A stretch of 64,000 bases of DNA. Origin: Pseudomonas fluorescens (GTDB lineage Bacteria > Pseudomonadota > Gammaproteobacteria > Pseudomonadales > Pseudomonadaceae). The position numbers and the translations under genes were made by a program. Below the pieces are notes generated by a model. It made no database searches and was not told the origin of the DNA. It saw only the letters and a list, made by a program, of their open reading frames with translations. The stretch is taken from positions 186,662 through 250,661 of the forward strand of contig NZ_LACC01000012.1 in NCBI RefSeq assembly GCF_000967965.1, given 5' to 3'. Shown here piece after piece: positions 8,148 through 16,900 of the stretch; within the stretch, counting starts at the first letter, position 1, and each line of letters begins with the position of its first letter.

Positions 8148-9194
8148 ATGGAAAATAACCAGCCGATAATCATCAAGCGCGTCAAGCGCATCGCCGGCGG
8201 GCACCACGGGGGCGCCTGGAAAATCGCCTTCGCCGACTTCGCCACGGCGATGATGGCGTTCTTCCTGGTGTTGTGGCTGCTGTCCACCGCCACGCCGGAA
8301 CAGAAGATTGCCATCGCCGGTTACTTCAAGGACCCGATCGGCTTTTCCGAAAGCGGCACGCCCTACATCATCGATCTGGGCGGCACGCCGACCCTGGCGC
8401 CGGAAAACACCCTCAACCCCGAGGTGAAGTCCCAGCCGCAGCCGGACAAGGTCACCGTCGATACCGATCAGGTCGAAGGCATGGCCGAGCAGGTCGAAAA
8501 AGAGCGCCTCGAACTGTTGCTGCAAGAACTGCAGAACAAGGTCGAAGAAAACCCGCAGATGCAGAAGTTCAAGGATCAGATCCTGTTCGAAATCACGCCG
8601 GACGGCCTGCGTATCCAGATCATGGACGCGGAAAACCGCCCGATGTTCGACTCTGGCTCAGCTCGCTTGAAGCCGTATTTCGAAGACATCCTGCTGGCTA
8701 TGGCAGACACCATCAAGGCGGTGCCGAACAAGATCAGCATCAGCGGCCACACCGATGCCAAGCCATACACCGGCACCGGTGACTTCGGTAACTGGGAGCT
8801 TTCGGCCAACCGTGCCAACGCCGCACGGCGTGCGCTGGTGGCGGGCAGTTATCCGGATGCTCAGGTGGCGCGTGTGGTCGGCTATGCCTCGTCGGCGCTG
8901 TTCGATCGCGAGCATCCGTTCAACCCGGTGAACCGCCGTATTGACATCGTGGTGCTGACCAAGAAAGCCCAGCGTGCGATCGAAGGTTCGCAAGGGGCGG
9001 AGCCTGCTCCTGATGCGCCGCAAGGTTCGGCTGTTCCGGGGGCCGCACCGGCTGCACCGGCCGACCCGAACGCGTTGCCGGCGGACAAGGAACCGCTGCC
9101 GGCCCACGAACTGCGCGAGCGTCTAAACCTGTTCGACGACCCGGCACCGAAACCGGGCGAGCCAGCTAAACCGGCTGAACCGCCCAAGCAGTGA
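8148..9194 (+). CDS. motB: Flagellar stator protein MotB
   Basis: 348 aa. One N-terminal membrane helix carries the proton-carrying aspartate D30 (AFADFATAMMAFF). A plug/linker follows, then a peptidoglycan-binding OmpA-like domain at about 150-275 (SGHTDAKPY, NRRIDIVVL). The last 60 residues are a Pro/Ala-rich tail. It pairs with motA immediately upstream and a terminator follows. Confidence 0.95.
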   Translation: MENNQPIIIKRVKRIAGGHHGGAWKIAFADFATAMMAFFLVLWLLSTATPEQKIAIAGYFKDPIGFSESGTPYIIDLGGTPTLAPENTLNPEVKSQPQPDKVTVDTDQVEGMAEQVEKERLELLLQELQNKVEENPQMQKFKDQILFEITPDGLRIQIMDAENRPMFDSGSARLKPYFEDILLAMADTIKAVPNKISISGHTDAKPYTGTGDFGNWELSANRANAARRALVAGSYPDAQVARVVGYASSALFDREHPFNPVNRRIDIVVLTKKAQRAIEGSQGAEPAPDAPQGSAVPGAAPAAPADPNALPADKEPLPAHELRERLNLFDDPAPKPGEPAKPAEPPKQ

Positions 9195-9199
9195 CCCAC

Positions 9200-9229
9200 A
9201 AAAAAGCCGACAGCGATGTCGGCTTTTTT
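9200..9229. terminator. Bidirectional terminator between motB and the TIR cassette
   Basis: AAAAAAGCCGACA...TGTCGGCTTTTTT has an A-run on one side and a T-run on the other. It can therefore serve motB (+) and the convergent TIR gene (-). Confidence 0.85.
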
Positions 9230-9245
9230 GTCGGCGTTCTCTCCG

Positions 9246-9737
9246 TTAAAAGCCGCGGATGACTCGGGACTTGAGATCGGCGTGAAAACGATCCGCATTG
9301 GATTTGTTGACGCTGCGCGCCGACTCGCTGCCGGTCACTGATTCCAGTGACATCGAGCGCTTGAGTGTCGCTTCGTTGCGATAAGCATCGATAAAGAACT
9401 CGATGTCCCGGTCGCTGGTCAGCTTCGGCCATTTATCGAGGTACAGCGGCAGCTCTGTCGGGCCGGTCTTGAACGAGCATATGCGTCGGTTGGTAATGGT
9501 CGCCTCGCCGATTTCGAACGGCACCCACCAGGACAGCGCGGTTTTCTCCGACACCACTGCCAGCAGGTGCGTGCATTCGCTGATGTTGCGGGTGATCACC
9601 CCGGTGATGTCGTCGGTGGTCTGGGATTCGGCATCCAGTACGTCGAGGTAGGTCTTGATGTTGGCCTGGATCAGGCGCGCGTTGATCTTGACCGCGTGGG
9701 CGCGGTCCATGTGGCGGTAGCTGATAAACACTGGCAT
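9246..9737 (-). CDS. TIR-domain protein (third gene of TIR-caspase-TIR cassette)
   Basis: 163 aa. It begins MPVFISYRHMDR, the usual TIR beta-A strand and box 1 (FISYR). The putative catalytic glutamate is E75 in SWWVPFEIGEA, the position where NAD-cleaving TIR domains carry it. After about residue 100 there is a charged tail of unclear fold. Its ATG shares a base with the stop of the caspase gene (TGATG), so translation is probably coupled. I chose the ATG at 9737; a longer reading frame from 9869 would lie inside the caspase gene. The likely role is NAD-derived signalling or NAD depletion in phage defence, inferred from family and context. Confidence 0.85.
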   Translation of the reverse strand: MPVFISYRHMDRAHAVKINARLIQANIKTYLDVLDAESQTTDDITGVITRNISECTHLLAVVSEKTALSWWVPFEIGEATITNRRICSFKTGPTELPLYLDKWPKLTSDRDIEFFIDAYRNEATLKRSMSLESVTGSESARSVNKSNADRFHADLKSRVIRGF

Positions 9738-10696
9738 CAGAAATGTCCCTTGATCGCGAGTTCGCGGTAATAGGCACCGAGGGCGGTGAGGCGGCAACCG
9801 GTGGAGTGGATGGCGGCGTAGTACATGTGTTCGGCGTCCACCGGTTCGACCAGGCTGTGGCGGTTGCACTTTTGCAGTTGGGCGAAGACCTCGCCCTGTT
9901 CCGGGTTGAACTCGGGTTCGGTGGGCTCAAAGCTGGGGGCAAGGGGGTACACTGACTCTGCTTCGGCAAACCATTCGGGGAGTTTGCGCAGGATTTCCTT
10001 GGGGATCAGCGGTGACACTTCACGCAGGGAAATGAACTGCGAGACGTTGGTCTTGAACACCGGACGCTGTTCCCAGGCATCAAGGGCGTTGTCGACGAAG
10101 GAATAGAGGCTGCCGGGGGTGATCTTGCCCAGGATGTTCGCTGCTCCACCGTGCAGGGCCTGGAGCAGCAATCCGGTGAACACGCCGTGCTGCACGCCCT
10201 CCATTGCCGGCTCTTCCTTTTTGCAGGCGGTCAGAATCGTCATGCCTTCTCCGACCACGCTGCCCTCACTGCGCAAGGCGCGCAGTTCGCCGGCCGAGCC
10301 GCTCTGGCAGCAGTCGAGAATGATCACTTTGTTTTTGATCTTCGTGGCCTTGCTCGCCCAGTTGAGAATGTCGCTGAGGCGTATCCCGTCCTTGGCGCTC
10401 TTGTAATCCTGCGGGATCAACATGCCTTCGTCGGTGTCGGTATCGAAGCTGCCGTGGCCGGCGAAATACAGCAGCGCGACATTGCAGTCCCCGGAAAACA
10501 GCTCGACGATCTGGTCTTCGAGTTTTTCCCGGCTCAGGTAGTCCTCGGCGGAGGTCAGTACGATGTTCTTGAAGTTCGGATCGCCATTGGCGTCGGTCCT
10601 CAACACCGAGGCCATGGCCATGGCGTCATTGCTGCAACCGCTCAGGCGCGACACATGGGTGTAGTCGTTGATGCCGATAAACAGTCCCTTGCGCAT
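9737..10696 (-). CDS. Caspase-like (peptidase C14) protease
   Basis: 319 aa starting MRKGLFIGINDY. The caspase core covers about residues 1-210, with catalytic H81 (YFAGHGS) and C130 (LDCCQSG); the usual GxLxP-type strand (EGMLIPQD) and TACKKEEPA loop are present. There are no membrane segments or signal peptide, so it acts in the cytoplasm. The last ~105 residues are outside the protease core and I do not recognise them. The gene lies between two TIR genes, 2 bases after the first and overlapping the second. In described TIR/caspase Thoeris-like systems a TIR-made nucleotide activates the protease, which then degrades cell proteins; that role is inferred here. Confidence 0.87.
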   Translation of the reverse strand: MRKGLFIGINDYTHVSRLSGCSNDAMAMASVLRTDANGDPNFKNIVLTSAEDYLSREKLEDQIVELFSGDCNVALLYFAGHGSFDTDTDEGMLIPQDYKSAKDGIRLSDILNWASKATKIKNKVIILDCCQSGSAGELRALRSEGSVVGEGMTILTACKKEEPAMEGVQHGVFTGLLLQALHGGAANILGKITPGSLYSFVDNALDAWEQRPVFKTNVSQFISLREVSPLIPKEILRKLPEWFAEAESVYPLAPSFEPTEPEFNPEQGEVFAQLQKCNRHSLVEPVDAEHMYYAAIHSTGCRLTALGAYYRELAIKGHF

Positions 10697-10698
10697 GG

Positions 10699-11106
10699 TT
10701 ACACCGCCGTATGCTTGCGAATCGCATCGATGATGCTGTTGGTGTTCCACGCACATTCGGCATGTGCCGCGTCACGCACCACCGTGGAAATGCGCTCGGC
10801 ACCGAACGGCTTGATCGCAATGATCACCTTGCCCATGCGCTTGGCGATCTCGATTTCCTTGTTGATCCACTTGCTGTACGTGGAATACATCCCGGCCATG
10901 ATCAATACCGCCGAACACGGGCGGATCTTGTTTTCGATAGCCTCCTCGAGTTGTTTGTCGGTTTTTGCGCCGACAATCGGGTTGTCCGGTGGCACCGAAA
11001 AATTCTTGTAGGTGAAACCGGGCTTGGCGTTGAGCAGGCGCACGAGATTGTCGTGGGCGTCGGAGTAGTTCCACGAATGGCTGATGAACAGGTGGTAGGT
11101 TTGCAT
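10699..11106 (-). CDS. ThsB-like TIR-fold protein (first gene of cassette)
   Basis: A 135-aa single-domain protein starting MQTYHLFISHSWNYSDAHD. FISHSW, the SAVLIMAGMYSTYSKW strand and KWINKEIEIA are typical of the MTH538/ThsB branch of TIR-like proteins. The putative catalytic glutamate is E84, after W80. The start is supported by GAGGGA 5 bases upstream. The stop is TAA, two bases before the caspase ATG, so the three genes form one operon. In Thoeris systems ThsB proteins sense infection and make a cyclic ADP-ribose isomer. Whether this TIR or the third gene is the signal producer cannot be told from sequence. Confidence 0.82.
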   Translation of the reverse strand: MQTYHLFISHSWNYSDAHDNLVRLLNAKPGFTYKNFSVPPDNPIVGAKTDKQLEEAIENKIRPCSAVLIMAGMYSTYSKWINKEIEIAKRMGKVIIAIKPFGAERISTVVRDAAHAECAWNTNSIIDAIRKHTAV

Positions 11107-11247
11107 GGGTGTCCCTCGGAGTCGCTGGAGTGCGAAGAGGGTCTGAAACTAGGCTATTGGCTGGCGGCTACAAGGGGATGTGATTTAAAGAGAAATGCCC
11201 TACAAGCGTCGGTGCGGGTGTCTTACAGAAAAGTCTGATGTTTAAGC

Positions 11248-11257
11248 GGGGGGGGGG
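11248..11257. repeat. G10 homopolymer tract
   Basis: Ten consecutive G residues lie in the gap between the rsgA end and the start of the TIR cassette, 142 bases upstream of the cassette start codon. Tracts of this length are prone to slippage. Confidence 0.9.
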
Positions 11258-11267
11258 CGATCCAGCC

Positions 11268-11300
11268 GCCGACCGCCCCGCTGCAGGCAGGGCGGTCGGC
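11268..11300 (-). terminator. GC-rich stem-loop after rsgA
   Basis: GCCGACCGCCC and GGGCGGTCGGC form an 11-bp perfect stem just past the rsgA stop. No T-run follows on the minus strand, so it is a stem-loop of uncertain terminator strength. Confidence 0.5.
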
Positions 11301-11308
11301 ACGTCTGT

Positions 11309-12340
11309 TTAGTAGCCGTTTTCCGGCAGGCTGGCGATGATCGAGCGGTAGCTGTTCATCCGTTGCTGCTGCACGCGGCCGTCTTCAAGGGCCTTGAGCA
11401 GGGCGCAACCGGGTTCGCGGTCATGCTTGCAGTCACGGAAGCGGCAGGTGCCGAGCAGATCGTTGAACTCGATGAAGCCGGCTTCGACGTCGGCACGGCT
11501 GACGTGGCCCAAGCCGAATTCGCGGATACCCGGGGAGTCGATCAGCTCACCGCCGCCGGGGAAGTGGAACAGGCGCGCGGTCGTCGTGGTGTGCGTACCC
11601 TGGCCAGACAGTTCGGACAACGGACCGACGCGGGTTTCGACATCCGGCAGCAGGCTGTTGACCAGCGACGACTTGCCGACACCGGACTGGCCGACGAACA
11701 CGCTGATGCGCCCGTCCAGTTGCGTCTGCAATTGCTCCATGCCGTTACCATGATGCGCCGACACTTCCAGCACCGGATAGCCGAGGGTGCGGTATACGGC
11801 GAGCAAGGCATTCAGCGCAGGAGCGTTGTTTTCGTCGATCAGGTCGAATTTGTTCAGCAGCAACAGCGGTTTGATGCCCGCATGCTCGGCCGCCACCAGA
11901 TAGCGGTCGATCAGGTTGGCGTGGGGCTCGGGCAGCGGTGCAAACACGATGACGATCATGTCGACGTTCGCCGCAACAGGCTTGAGCTGACCACGGCTGT
12001 CCGGGCGACACAGCTCGGTGTTGCGCGGCAGTTGTGCCACGATCACGCCGATGCCCTGGTTGCCGGCACGCCAGACCACCTGATCACCGGTCACCAGCGC
12101 CGGCAGGTTGGCGCGCAGGTGACAACGGAATACCTGGCCGGCCAGTTCGCCGTCGCGGGCCTCGACTTCGACCTGCACACCGAAGTGCGCGATCACCAGG
12201 CCGTGCTGTTCCGGGCCCAGATCGCCGCCCTCAAGCGCCTCGACAGCCGAGGACTCGCGTTTGGCGGCGCGGGCAGCGCGTTCGCCCTGAATCTTTTCGA
12301 TGCGCCAGTTTTGACGACGATTGAGTTGGCGTTTGGCCAT
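11309..12340 (-). CDS. rsgA: Ribosome small-subunit-dependent GTPase RsgA
   Basis: 343 aa with an N-terminal OB fold and a circularly permuted GTPase (NKFD G4 before [13 protein letters not shown]1, then [10 protein letters not shown]). The C-terminal zinc knuckle has the cysteines of [14 protein letters not shown]. It matures the 30S subunit. It is divergent from orn, as in other gammaproteobacteria (orn-rsgA-psd neighbourhood in E. coli). The basic N-terminal [10 protein letters not shown] is typical. Confidence 0.95.
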   Translation of the reverse strand: MAKRQLNRRQNWRIEKIQGERAARAAKRESSAVEALEGGDLGPEQHGLVIAHFGVQVEVEARDGELAGQVFRCHLRANLPALVTGDQVVWRAGNQGIGVIVAQLPRNTELCRPDSRGQLKPVAANVDMIVIVFAPLPEPHANLIDRYLVAAEHAGIKPLLLLNKFDLIDENNAPALNALLAVYRTLGYPVLEVSAHHGNGMEQLQTQLDGRISVFVGQSGVGKSSLVNSLLPDVETRVGPLSELSGQGTHTTTTARLFHFPGGGELIDSPGIREFGLGHVSRADVEAGFIEFNDLLGTCRFRDCKHDREPGCALLKALEDGRVQQQRMNSYRSIIASLPENGY

Positions 12341-12447
12341 GGGTGTTCCGTATCAAGAATGCAGCGATTAGGTAAAACGGCCGCGAGTTTAGCACGCCCG
12401 GCTACCGGCCTAGGCTAAACTGCGCAGCATTGCCTAGGAGCCGACAC

Positions 12448-12990
12448 ATGCAAAACCCACAGAACCTTATCTGGATCGACCTGGAAATGACCGGTCTGAA
12501 CCCGGACACCGATGTCATCATCGAAATGGCCACCATCGTCACAGACAGTGACCTGAACACCCTGGCCGAAGGCCCGGTGATCGCCATTCACCACAGCGAC
12601 GCAATCCTCGCCGGTATGGATGAGTGGAACACCCGTCAGCACGGCGGTTCCGGGCTGACCCAGCGGGTTCGCGACAGCCGCATCAGCATGGCCGAAGCCG
12701 AAGCCGAAACCATCGCCTTCCTGGAGAAGTGGGTGCCGAAGGGCAAATCGCCGATCTGCGGCAACAGCATCTGCCAGGACCGTCGCTTCCTTTATACCCA
12801 CATGAAATCTTTGGAAAGCTATTTCCACTACCGTAACCTCGACGTGTCCACGCTCAAAGAGTTGGCTGCGCGCTGGGCACCGGACGTGCGTGACAGCTTC
12901 AAGAAGGGCAGCACCCACCTGGCGCTCGACGATATCCGTGAATCCATCGCTGAGTTGCAGCACTACCGCAAGCATTTCATCAAGGCTTGA
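12448..12990 (+). CDS. orn: Oligoribonuclease
   Basis: A 180-aa DEDDh 3'-5' exonuclease that finishes RNA decay by degrading di- and short oligonucleotides, including the pGpG left from c-di-GMP breakdown. The motifs are IDLEMTGL (first acidic pair), CQDRRFL and [11 protein letters not shown] (late His/Asp). I chose the ATG at 12448 with TAGGAG about 7 bases upstream, rather than an earlier in-frame ATG at 12430, because [16 protein letters not shown] matches the family N-terminus. It is probably essential in Pseudomonas. Confidence 0.95.
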   Translation: MQNPQNLIWIDLEMTGLNPDTDVIIEMATIVTDSDLNTLAEGPVIAIHHSDAILAGMDEWNTRQHGGSGLTQRVRDSRISMAEAEAETIAFLEKWVPKGKSPICGNSICQDRRFLYTHMKSLESYFHYRNLDVSTLKELAARWAPDVRDSFKKGSTHLALDDIRESIAELQHYRKHFIKA

Positions 12991-13010
12991 AGATGCCCGG
13001 CGAGGGCTTC

Positions 13011-13141
13011 TGTGGCGAGGGGGCTTGCCCCCGTTGGGGCGCGCAGCGGCCCTAAACCAGCCAGCGTGTTCTATCAGGCAAGCCGCGCGTGCTGGTTTAC
13101 GACTGCTTCGCAGCCGGACGGGAGCAAGCTCCCTCGCCACA
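13011..13141. repeat. REP-like inverted pair (class TGTGGCGAGGGGGCTTGCCCCCG)
   Basis: The outer arms TGTGGCGAGGG and CCCTCGCCACA are perfect inverse copies, with inner arms GCTTGCCCCCGTTGG and a diverged GACGGGAGCAAGC. The pair sits between orn and the TRIC gene. The same class recurs at 42928. Confidence 0.8.
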
Positions 13142-13213
13142 GGGTGTGTCTGCCCTCTTTTGGTGCTCCAGCGAAGTCAGTAGACTGCGCGCCTTTCTGC
13201 AAGGACCGCCACT

Positions 13214-13825
13214 ATGCTGCTGATGCTCTATCTGATTGCCATCACCACCGAAGCCATGACCGGAGCCCTGTCTGCCGGCCGTCGTGGCATGGACTGGTTT
13301 GGTGTGGTGCTGATCGCTTGCGTCACGGCGCTGGGTGGCGGGTCGGTGCGCGATGTGCTGCTCGGGCACTACCCGCTGACCTGGGTCAAACACCCGGAAT
13401 ACCTGGTGCTGACCACGGCTGCCGCCATGATCACGGTGTTCACGGCGCGCTGGATGCGGCATCTGCGTTCTCTGTTCCTGGTGCTCGATGCCATGGGCCT
13501 GGTGGCGTTCACCCTGATCGGCTGCATCACCGCCCTGGAAATGGGCCATGGCATGTTGGTCGCCTCCGTCAGTGGCGTGATCACCGGCGTCTTCGGCGGC
13601 ATCCTGCGGGACATTTTCTGCAACGATATTCCGCTGATCTTCCGGCGTGAGCTCTATGCCAGCGTTTCGTTTGCGGCGGCATGGTGTTACATGCTGTGTA
13701 TCTACCTGCAATTACCCGGTGAACAATCGATTCTGATCACCCTGTTCGGTGGATTTTTGCTGCGCTTGCTGGCGATCCGCTTTCACTGGGAAATGCCAAA
13801 GTTTGTTTATAACGACGAGCAGTGA
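13214..13825 (+). CDS. TRIC-family (UPF0126/YicG-like) membrane channel protein
   Basis: A 203-aa protein with about seven hydrophobic segments. It has two repeated glycine-rich signatures: GGGSVRDVLLG (about residues 38-48) and GVFGGILRDIF (about 123-133). These duplicated GG-x-RD motifs define the trimeric intracellular cation channel family, whose bacterial members conduct monovalent cations; the physiological role is unclear. The ATG follows AAGGACCGCCACT, which contains a weak ribosome-binding site. It is the last core gene before the toxin island. Confidence 0.85.
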   Translation: MLLMLYLIAITTEAMTGALSAGRRGMDWFGVVLIACVTALGGGSVRDVLLGHYPLTWVKHPEYLVLTTAAAMITVFTARWMRHLRSLFLVLDAMGLVAFTLIGCITALEMGHGMLVASVSGVITGVFGGILRDIFCNDIPLIFRRELYASVSFAAAWCYMLCIYLQLPGEQSILITLFGGFLLRLLAIRFHWEMPKFVYNDEQ

Positions 13826-13934
13826 GTGTTGTGACTCTTACTGCTTCAAGAAAATGTGCGGTAATTATTTAACACTTTATGAACTATTACTTTTTATAAA
13901 CTGATTTTTCATTTCAGTTTATAGGCTACTTGTA
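13826..13934. other. AT-rich junction before the toxin island
   Basis: About 110 bases, clearly AT-rich compared with the flanking core genes. They contain a 7-bp stem (AAACTGA/TCAGTTT, 13898-13920) next to the start of the DUF6543 gene. No gene is seen. It may hold the promoter of the toxin gene and the left edge of the accessory region. Confidence 0.5.
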
Positions 13935-16900
13935 ATGGTTGATGCATGTTCAGAGAGTTGCACTGGTAATAGTCGTAATCGACTCATCGAAGAAAAAATC
14001 CCGGACTGGCTAATCCAGGCATCAGCTCACAGACGCTTGGCGCTGCGTCGAGCGCCTGTCGCCGTTGCTGATTGGTACAGAACCGCATCAGAGGCCTCTC
14101 ACGCCACCCTGGCTCAAGCTATCAAGACTGCCTGGTTGTCGCAGTCCAGGCTGGATAGAGTGTTCGAGCCGCTTGCCGATGTCCGTCGGTTTGCCGAGCC
14201 TTTGCTCCAGAAGGCATTGAAAGATCGTTTTGGTGTTGAGCTGGATGTCTCCCGAACGTTTCTGCGACTCTACCTGCCAACGGGCATTGTGAAGGGGTAT
14301 CAAGTTAAAACCCTTTCCCTGCTTGATGCCGCTCTGCATAACTTCGAAATGAAAGAATCGGCGGCGAATTACTTTGACAGTGCTTCCTGTTTTATCAGCG
14401 AGCCCGATACTCGTGGCCACTTCAATGTACTGTCGATTAATGAGCGAATAGGTATTGATGTTTTTATTTCGATTTGTCGCGACCTGGATATCGGTGGCCA
14501 GTACTCACAGCAATTGGAAGCCATATTATTACCGAAGGATGCGGTAGCCAAAGCCGGCCTTGAATACAGAGTCAAAAGCAGTCAAAAGGACGCGTTCAGA
14601 GCGGCTGTGTTGTTGGCGCGGATGAACGGGGATATCGGCGCGGATTCACAGGCCTTGCTGCTGCGCCTGCTTGATGGCGTGCGCAGCCCGGCCATGCATT
14701 GTTATCAATTGCAGATCATGACGGCCCGGCTGACCGGGATCATGCTGTTGGCGGGTGATCTGGAGCGTTCTTCCAGGGTTGAGCCGCTTTTGGTGTACAT
14801 ACCCGATGATCCACAGCACCCGATCAAGGAGTATCCGTCGACGCTGGCGTTCAAGGCAGTATTGACAGAGCAACTGCGCTCACCGGCCTACCAAAGGTTT
14901 TTTGCCCGGTTTATCGCCCATGAGCAGCGCGGGGCATTTTTTGCCGCGCTCGACCAGCAATTGAACGTTGTGAAGTGGCATCCCCCGCAACCAGCAGACC
15001 CACGACCTGCCTGGCGCAATACGCCAATTGATAAACCCGTACTGCGATTTCACGTGCATAAGGTTCAGAGTGACCCGTGGCAATGGCTGTACCAGGGCGC
15101 GCTCAACAAAATCCTCAACGATGCACGCACCATCGCTGTGCCCACGGCGGACGAAGACCGCCAGTCGCGCTGGGCGTTTTGGGACAGTGTGCAGAGGGTG
15201 GCATCCATCATCCTTCAGGTCGCCACCCTGGTAGCCATGCCGTTCGTGCCTTTCGCGGGCGAGTTGATGTTGGCCTACACAGCCTATCAACTGTTGGACG
15301 AGACCTTCACCGGCATTCTCGATTGGGCCGAGGGACAGGTCGCCGAGGCGGCCGATCATCTGCTGGGCATTGCCGAAAACCTGGCTCAGCTTGCGGCCTT
15401 CGGAACGGCGGCGGCCGTGGTTGGCAGAGTTCTGGCGGTCAAGCCATCGGCATTTGTCGAGGGGCTCAAACCGGTGATACTGCACGACAGCCGCACTCGT
15501 TTGTGGAGTCCCGACCTCGCGCCTTATGAGCAACCTCTCTCACTACCGACGGGAGGTGCTACGGACGAACTGGGGCTTGAGCATCACGCTGGCAAGACTT
15601 TCCTCACGCTTGAAAGTCGCACCTATGAAGTGGCTGTCGACCCTGACAGCAGCGCCTACCACGTGCGCCACCCGGAGCGGCCGAACGCCTATCGGCCGCG
15701 CCTGACCCACAACGGCGAAGGCGCCTGGGCCCATGAAGTCGAGCGCCCAATGGAGTGGCAAGGTGCACAACTGTTCCGGCGCCTGGGGCACTCGGTTGCG
15801 GAATTCTCCGACGAGACGGCGCGACGCATCCTGACGGTCAGCGGTATCGACGAAGCCATGTTGCGGCACTTGCATGTTCACGCACATCGCCCACCAGCCT
15901 TGCTGGAAGATACGATCCGACGGTTCAAACTCGATCAGCGCATTCAGGTTTTTCGAGAGCAAATGCTCAGCTCTGATCCGGACATCCATGCCAAGGCTGA
16001 AGTTCAACTGCAAAAACGTTTGTTGCAGATGCAGCAGGTCAGTCTGCCCGAAGGTCAGTCAGGCGATGGCCATCTATTGGAAGCCTTGTGGGACGTCCTT
16101 GACGAGCGCGAGCAGAAACATCTTCTGGGTTTGAGCCCGGCACCGGACGACCCGCTACCAGCGCGGCATGTTCGAGCCACGTTGCTGCGTAAGAGGATGG
16201 CTCGATGGACAGAGGAATTCCGAACGTCGCTGTTCACGTTTATGGAAGAGGTGTTCGAGTCGGCGGCGGATATGGATACTCAGCAGATGCGCCGGATTTT
16301 TCCGGATCTGCCTCGAACCATTGCTCAAGAGCTATGGCGTGAAGCCAGCGCCGCCGAACGACTGCACCTGCTGAACAGGCCGGGAATGCCTCGGCGCATA
16401 GCGCATGAGGCGTTGTTTTACTTGCGCGAGTTACGGCTTAACCGCGCCTGTGAAGGGCTTTACCTGCATGCGTTATCCAGCGCAGACACCGACAGACTGG
16501 CTTTGCACATGCTCGAGTCCCTGGAAGGCTGGAAAGCCGATATTCGCCTGGAGGTGCGTGACGGGCACTTCGAAGGCTTGCTGCTGGACAGTATTGGAGC
16601 GGTCGACACGCCGACTCGTAAAGTGTTGGTCAGGCGGGGTGGGCTATATGAGGCCCATGATGAGCGGGGCGAGCTACTGCACGGCCCCGACGATCTTTTT
16701 GGCGCGATCCAGCATGCACTTCCGCAGACATGGCGCGATGCTCTGGACCTGCCGCATGTAGGTCAGGGCCGCGATCTCGAACAAGCGCTCAGGCGTCTTC
16801 CCTTGCTGCCTCGCCCTGAAGTGAGGGCACTGTTTGGGCAGCCACCACTGGAGCCTGGCAGTCGCTCTCCCATGCGGCTGGCTATCGGTCGTACCGGTTA

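Noticed and set aside
13011..13141. Possible small RNA from the large inverted repeat
   Set aside because: It is explained as a REP-type pair seen again at 42928; no promoter or terminator was found.
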